From NCBI RefSeq assembly GCF_000512895.1, contig NZ_CP007033.1, positions 774,001 through 838,000 on the forward strand: a stretch of 64,000 nucleotides of DNA, written 5' to 3'. Origin of the DNA: Dehalobacter restrictus DSM 9455. Lineage in GTDB: Bacteria > Bacillota > Desulfitobacteriia > Desulfitobacteriales > Syntrophobotulaceae. Position numbers and translations under genes: made by a program. Position 1 is the first letter of the stretch; each line of letters opens with the position of its first letter. A model generated the notes under the pieces. It worked only from the letters and a program-made list of their open reading frames with translations, had not been told where the DNA came from and ran no database searches. This document shows, piece by piece, positions 59,524 to 64,000 of this stretch.

Positions 59524-59574
59524 TGGTGGCTCCCAAATTGAATGATTCTATTTGATATTTGTTCGATTATTTGA

Positions 59575-60681
59575 TTACACATATTGTTCAATGACTGATA
59601 CTCTGTCTCTCATTTGTTTTTCAAAGTCAAAGATCTCTCTGAATTTTGCCTGTCCGCACGCCGACATACTGTATAACTTTTCGGGGCTTTGGTAATATTC
59701 CATGATACTTTCAGCAATCTTGCCGGCATCAGCGTGGATAATAAAAAGGTCCTTTTTGTGTTCAAAATGGTCGTTCATATTCAGTTCGTCGGTACAGAAA
59801 ACAGCAACGTTGTGCAAAGCAGCATCGATGCAGCAGCCTGTAGGGAAGCCGTCAAAGTTCTTACCCGGTATCAGGACAAAAGGAAGATTCGGTGAAACGA
59901 TCATGTCCATTCCGGAAAAGAATTGTGGGAAAAAGCTTTTATCTCTAAGACCATAAAATACGATCCGACTGCCCAACTCACTGACATCAATTTCATCCCG
60001 GTCAAAATTGCCGACGACATGGAACCTGATATCCTCTGTTATTGAAGCGAGCTTTTTGCACATCTCGATAAATATGGGATACCCCTTATCCATTCCTGTT
60101 GGCATATATTTGTGAGCCACAAAGCAGATGTCGAGCGTATTTTTATCTTTTCCGTAGAATCGCTTGGGTACGGTCGAGTGGAAATACTCCGGATACGTCA
60201 CCATCCCATAAATATAGGCAATCTTGTCCGGCGTAACAAAACCGCGGCTGGTAATATAGTCGTACGTCCTCTTCTGCGTAACAATGACTTTTCTCAAAAG
60301 AGGGGATTGCAGGACTTTGATCAGCCTGGCATCAATTTCGTCATCATTGATCCAAAATCCCCCTCCGGGATAGAGTTCAAATATAAACGGCGTGTTAAAC
60401 ATTTCATAGACAAAATGAAAAGCAGCGGCGTTACTTAAAAATACCATATAATACAGCGCGTAAGACTGGCCGGTCCAGTCAAACTGGGTAAACGGCTTTA
60501 CTTTATCCTTATACTGCGGATATACGGCAGCATATTCATGATGATGCATGTCATATCTGGTCGCGTACACTTCACAGTTCGGATACTTCTCCAAATAGTA
60601 ATTAAATTCAGATATCCTAAAACCCGTCGTCAGATTAGGAAAATAGTCATCGAGAATTGCTATTTTTTTTTGATTGATCAT
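59575..60681 (-). CDS. Glycosyltransferase, GT4-like (368 aa)
   Basis: A Rossmann-type N-terminal half (KKIAILDDYFPNLTTGFRIS) and a C-terminal half with DICFVAHKYMPTGMDKG, FHVVGNFDRDE and MIVSPNLPFVLIPGKNFDGF, where a GT4-type enzyme binds the nucleotide sugar. The E-rich donor motif is degenerate. I chose the ATG at 60681 with AAAGGA before it. It lies between two family-2 glycosyltransferases. Confidence 0.72.
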   Translation of the reverse strand: MINQKKIAILDDYFPNLTTGFRISEFNYYLEKYPNCEVYATRYDMHHHEYAAVYPQYKDKVKPFTQFDWTGQSYALYYMVFLSNAAAFHFVYEMFNTPFIFELYPGGGFWINDDEIDARLIKVLQSPLLRKVIVTQKRTYDYITSRGFVTPDKIAYIYGMVTYPEYFHSTVPKRFYGKDKNTLDICFVAHKYMPTGMDKGYPIFIEMCKKLASITEDIRFHVVGNFDRDEIDVSELGSRIVFYGLRDKSFFPQFFSGMDMIVSPNLPFVLIPGKNFDGFPTGCCIDAALHNVAVFCTDELNMNDHFEHKKDLFIIHADAGKIAESIMEYYQSPEKLYSMSACGQAKFREIFDFEKQMRDRVSVIEQYV

Positions 60682-60851
60682 TAATTTTTGTCCTTTCATT
60701 CTTCTTAATATTATTCTTTGCAATGCTTTTTTAATTTCTATTTCTCTAGAGTAACGTTGATTTCATTAGCTTCCAGACCAAGTCTCTGTAATGGATAGCC
60801 AGCATTGAGCGGAGCATGGAGTGTGAAGCGCCGGATTTACGAATCAATCTA

Positions 60852-61751
60852 CTAGTTGGCATTACTTACATAGAAGTTGAAATTCTCCAGGGCCCAATCC
60901 ATATGGTAAAGGTGATTCTTGTAGGATTCCGGATCATGAATTGATGCGCAGTATACTGTTCGCTTACCTTCACGAAGTTCCTTGAAGCATTCAAGGTATT
61001 TCCATCCGTGGGTCAAGACAAAAGATTCATTCTTATGCTTGGTGTTTCTAAGGTCAAAACAGGTAAGATTTATTCTATTGCAGATGCACCATCGGCTGCC
61101 CTCACAGGTCGCACAAGGTACAGTCTGGAGCATATCAATCGGGATGTCGATTGCATATCCTGCTTTAAACGGCGTATATTTATTAATTCTGAGCGACAGT
61201 TCGGCATCCCCGTAGCCGTTTTCCTCGGACCAATAGCCGATAAGGTTAATAAGCTCAGGTCTTAGGATCTGGCATTGCCCGGGTACAAAATCAAGGACAT
61301 TACCGACCTCAGTATGCATTAACTGCAGGTAGCTTACACCGCTTCTCTCTTGAAGGGAAACCTCCGGATAATAGGCTGGATACGGGTGGGCCTTGGACAA
61401 CCCCAGCAGCCCTACCTCCGGGAAAGTTTTAAATATTTTCATAAACCGGCTTATCCAATCTGGGACATAAAAATACACATCACTTTCGAGGACAATAAAA
61501 TACTGGTCTGGTTTTCTGCGGGCCAGATTGTAATTAAGCGCGTAAATGGGACCATAATTTACGGGTAGCCTTGTTTTAGATTTGATGCGGCTGTCATTAA
61601 GACTTTGAATATAATCCCATGTTCCGTCCTGCGAATTGCTATCAATGATATGGAGTTCAAAATCATCTGTGGTATTGAATAGGGAGTTTAAATTTCTAGC
61701 ATTTAACCCCAGCCTGTGAAATGTCGAATAGGTGATAAAAGGTGGTGTCAT
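60852..61751 (-). CDS. Glycosyltransferase, family 2 (299 aa)
   Basis: GT-A fold with FELHIIDSNSQDGTWDYI (the nucleotide-binding strand-loop) and VLESDVYFYVPDW, with ESD as the metal-binding triplet. ENGYGDAELSLRINKY is a typical acceptor-side region. A cysteine cluster (CATCEGSRWCIC) near residue 220 is unusual and might bind a metal. The ATG at 61751 follows GGAGGT; earlier in-frame ATGs lack a site. Confidence 0.8.
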   Translation of the reverse strand: MTPPFITYSTFHRLGLNARNLNSLFNTTDDFELHIIDSNSQDGTWDYIQSLNDSRIKSKTRLPVNYGPIYALNYNLARRKPDQYFIVLESDVYFYVPDWISRFMKIFKTFPEVGLLGLSKAHPYPAYYPEVSLQERSGVSYLQLMHTEVGNVLDFVPGQCQILRPELINLIGYWSEENGYGDAELSLRINKYTPFKAGYAIDIPIDMLQTVPCATCEGSRWCICNRINLTCFDLRNTKHKNESFVLTHGWKYLECFKELREGKRTVYCASIHDPESYKNHLYHMDWALENFNFYVSNAN

Positions 61752-61920
61752 ATTTATTCTACCTCCAATTTTTTCCAATAACATCATATGTTGTTCTGTG
61801 GACAAGAGGTTACAAAAATTTTCTCAATTTATGTTGCTATAAAAAGCTTGGTATTCGATTTCGGCACCAAGAGAATACAGTATTCATGAAAGGGCGTCGT
61901 TTTATCTTCAGCGATTCCCG

Positions 61921-61929
61921 TGATATAAT
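61921..61929 (+). promoter_or_regulatory. Extended -10 promoter of carAB
   Basis: TGATATAAT fits an extended -10. The transcript would have a leader of about 105 bases holding a small hairpin (61996-62010, GGCTGA/TCAGCC). I see no PyrR-type attenuator. Confidence 0.5.
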
Positions 61930-62040
61930 GCTATTTGGAGAACTCTATTCCATTGATTTTACTCTTCAGATCATTTTACTTAGCGACGGCAAACAGGCTG
62001 ATGATCAGCCGATCGAAATAAGAACAACGGAGGGATCCGC

Positions 62041-63240
62041 GTGCAGCAGAATGTGTATATTATCCTGGCCAATGGCCAGGTTTTTAAAGGGAAGCCTTTC
62101 GGGGCAGCAGGAGAGGCAGTCGGTGAGATTGTCTTTACTACTGCAATGACCGGATATCTAGAAACCCTGACTGACCCGAGCTATTACGGGCAGATTGTGG
62201 TTCAGACGTTCCCTTTGATCGGAAATTATGGGATTATTCCGAACGATTTTGAAAGTGATTCCCCGAAATTGAAAGCCTATGTTGTCCGGGAGTGGTGTCA
62301 AGTTCCCTCCAACTTTCGCTGTGAGGGTGAGCTTGACGCTTTTTTAAGAGCACAGAATATTGTCGGGGTTTATGGGGTTGACACCCGGGAACTCACCAAG
62401 ATCATCCGCGAGGTCGGCGTAATGAACGCCAAAATCACCGCAACCCTGGACAATCTTGAGAAAGATCTGGCTGAAATCAATGCTTATAAAATTACGGACG
62501 CGATCCAGACAGTTTCCTGCAGGGAAACAATACCGACCGAGAACACCGATGTAACACGGAAGAGTATCTCATCCATTGAAATAGTCCCAACCAGAGACAT
62601 AGGTAAGCCCGTTGACGTTGCCACATCTAGAGATGTAGCGACCGCCAAAGAAGTAACCGGCAAATACCGGGTGGTCCTGTGGGATTTCGGAGCGAAGGAA
62701 AATATCCGGCGTGAGCTCATTAAACGCGGCTGTGAGGTTATCACGGTGCCTGCTGAGACATCCACCGAAAGTATCCTGGCTTTGCACCCGGACGGGATCA
62801 TGCTTTCCAACGGACCGGGAGATCCGGCCGACAATAAGGGAATTATCGCAGAACTGAAGAAGCTTTCTGCCTCCGGTCTGCCGATCTTCGGGATATGTCT
62901 CGGACATCAGCTGCTGGCGCTGGCGCAGGGTGCCGAAACGTCCAAGCTGAAATACGGGCACCGGGGCGCCAACCAGCCGGTGAAGGATTTGAAAACCGGC
63001 AGGGTCTACATTACAAGCCAGAACCATGGCTATGCGGTTGTTGCCAACAGCCTTCCTGCTCATGCCCGCATGCGTTTTGAGAATGCCAATGACGGGACTT
63101 GCGAAGGAATTGAATATCTGAATATGCCAGCTTTCTCGGCACAGTTTCATCCGGAAGCTTCGGCAGGACCCTTGGATACCAGCTATTTATTTGATCAATT
63201 TATTGATTTGATGAGGAAGGACTGCTCAACATGCCGTTAA
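62041..63240 (+). CDS. carA: Carbamoyl-phosphate synthase small subunit (399 aa)
   Basis: The glutamine amidotransferase subunit. The N-terminal domain has [20 protein letters not shown] and [16 protein letters not shown]. The class I amidotransferase domain has [12 protein letters not shown] with the catalytic Cys, and [10 protein letters not shown] with the catalytic His. Between them, at about residues 160-205, lies a T/S/V-rich linker about 30-40 residues longer than usual with a repeated DVAT element. The start is a GTG after GGAGG. It overlaps carB by 10 bases. Confidence 0.93.
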   Translation: MQQNVYIILANGQVFKGKPFGAAGEAVGEIVFTTAMTGYLETLTDPSYYGQIVVQTFPLIGNYGIIPNDFESDSPKLKAYVVREWCQVPSNFRCEGELDAFLRAQNIVGVYGVDTRELTKIIREVGVMNAKITATLDNLEKDLAEINAYKITDAIQTVSCRETIPTENTDVTRKSISSIEIVPTRDIGKPVDVATSRDVATAKEVTGKYRVVLWDFGAKENIRRELIKRGCEVITVPAETSTESILALHPDGIMLSNGPGDPADNKGIIAELKKLSASGLPIFGICLGHQLLALAQGAETSKLKYGHRGANQPVKDLKTGRVYITSQNHGYAVVANSLPAHARMRFENANDGTCEGIEYLNMPAFSAQFHPEASAGPLDTSYLFDQFIDLMRKDCSTCR

Positions 63241-64000
63241 ATAAAACAATAAAAAAAGTACTGGTCATTGGCTCAGGTCCGATCGTCATCGGGCAGGCTG
63301 CTGAATTTGATTACGCGGGGACCCAGGCGTGCAGGGCCTTGAAAGAGGAGGGGCTGGAAGTCGTTCTGATCAACTCCAATCCAGCTACGATCATGACGGA
63401 TAACGCAATGGCCGATCAAATTTACATCGAGCCGTTAACGCTGGAGACCATCAAAAGAATCATCATCAAGGAAAGACCGGACAGCATTTTATCTACGTTA
63501 GGAGGTCAGACCGGTCTGACACTTTCCATGCAGCTTGCCAAAGAAGGATTTCTAGAAAAGCAAGGTGTCAAGCTGTTGGGCGCAAATCCGGTAACCATCG
63601 ATAAAGCTGAAGACCGGCAGATGTTTAAGGATACCATGGCAGCGATCAGCGAGCCTGTCATCCCTTCTCTGGTCGTGACGGATGTCCCTGCTGCCCTCGC
63701 CTTTGCGGAGGAGATCTCCTATCCGGTCATCGTCCGTCCAGCCTTTACGCTGGGTGGAACAGGCGGGGGGATTGCCTATAATGAAATTGAGCTGCAGGAA
63801 ATTGCGGCCAACGGTCTGAGGCTTTCACCGATTACCCAGGTCCTAATTGAAAAATGTATTTCCGGGTGGAAAGAGATTGAGTTTGAAGTGATGCGGGACC
63901 GGGTGGGGAATGTTATTACCGTCTGCAGTATGGAGAATTTCGATCCGGTCGGGGTGCATACCGGGGATAGCATCGTTATCGCGCCGGCCGTTACGCTTTC
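63231..64000 (+). CDS. carB: Carbamoyl-phosphate synthase large subunit, N-terminal part
   Basis: The first 256 codons of the ATP-grasp subunit: [20 protein letters not shown], then [26 protein letters not shown] and [20 protein letters not shown]. All are canonical. The ATG lies inside the end of carA, so translation is coupled. The rest lies beyond the window. Confidence 0.93.
   Translation, partial: MPLNKTIKKVLVIGSGPIVIGQAAEFDYAGTQACRALKEEGLEVVLINSNPATIMTDNAMADQIYIEPLTLETIKRIIIKERPDSILSTLGGQTGLTLSMQLAKEGFLEKQGVKLLGANPVTIDKAEDRQMFKDTMAAISEPVIPSLVVTDVPAALAFAEEISYPVIVRPAFTLGGTGGGIAYNEIELQEIAANGLRLSPITQVLIEKCISGWKEIEFEVMRDRVGNVITVCSMENFDPVGVHTGDSIVIAPAVTL

Noticed and set aside
61742-62149. 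Open frame of 135 codons upstream of carA
   Set aside because: It overlaps the start of a glycosyltransferase on the other strand and the start of carA in another frame, with no family resemblance.
1-64000. Search for tRNA, rRNA, CRISPR arrays and phage genes
   Set aside because: No cloverleaf, rRNA block, repeat-spacer array or phage structural gene was recognised by eye. The only intact mobile element seen is the IS at 29999-31722.

Overview
This window looks like part of an organohalide-respiration island in a low-GC Firmicute of the Peptococcaceae, most probably Dehalobacter or a close Desulfitobacterium relative. That assignment is inference. It rests on ten reductive dehalogenase genes (rdhA), each paired with a small membrane-anchor gene (rdhB), three rdhC genes, many CprK-type Crp/Fnr regulators (rdhK), a trigger-factor-like rdhT, GroEL paralogues and a spore-germination receptor operon.

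Layout. At 1-7 kb a Crp/Fnr fragment and a minus-strand operon (40-aa ORF, YlqD-like protein, two GroEL paralogues) lie divergent from rdhB-rdhA-rdhK, with one candidate dehalobox between them. A 15-kb segment (7.3-22.2 kb) is bounded by about 250-bp inverted repeats carrying an IS remnant. It holds rdhT, a gerKA-C-(small)-B operon, a Crp/Fnr gene, an rdhABC operon whose RdhA resembles the CfrA/DcrA group, an rdhK, a chimeric rdhK pseudogene, and a corrinoid methyltransferase cassette (pterin methyltransferase, corrinoid protein, UroD-type methyltransferase, G3E GTPase, His-rich protein). From 22.6 to 27.2 kb are an rdhK and two tandem CprA-type rdhBA pairs. From 27.5 to 30 kb is a housekeeping operon (sppA, RDD, pentapeptide, yccF) whose terminator loop has been split by an IS1182-like element. 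From 31.9 to 40.9 kb are two diverged copies of an rdhABC unit with divergent rdhK genes. From 41 to 52 kb are four more CprA-type rdhBA pairs and three rdhK genes. At 52.4-54.8 kb is a tatA-apbE-tatC-tatB operon. From 54.9 kb the content becomes core-like, and by eye more GC-rich: dinB, an ABC exporter, three glycosyltransferases, carA and carB.

How the genes fit together. RdhA precursors carry twin-arginine signals and two ferredoxin-type Fe-S motifs. RdhB would anchor them in the membrane. RdhC has an FMN-binding domain that ApbE could flavinylate. RdhT and the GroEL paralogues could assist folding, and the Tat genes export. RdhK proteins would switch on individual clusters by binding 14-bp palindromes. 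In six promoters I find such a palindrome centred 28.5-29.5 bp upstream of a plausible -10 hexamer (about -41.5, class II activation). One of the six has been cut off from its genes.

Not obvious from standard annotation: (i) a conserved 35-aa single-membrane-segment microprotein follows every rdhC, once translationally coupled to it; (ii) two rdhA and one rdhB carry one-base indels in A or T runs within the first 15 codons, and another rdhB has a one-base insertion nearby; (iii) direct repeats of about 1 kb flank the methyltransferase cassette. All calls come from reading the sequence; no database search was run.
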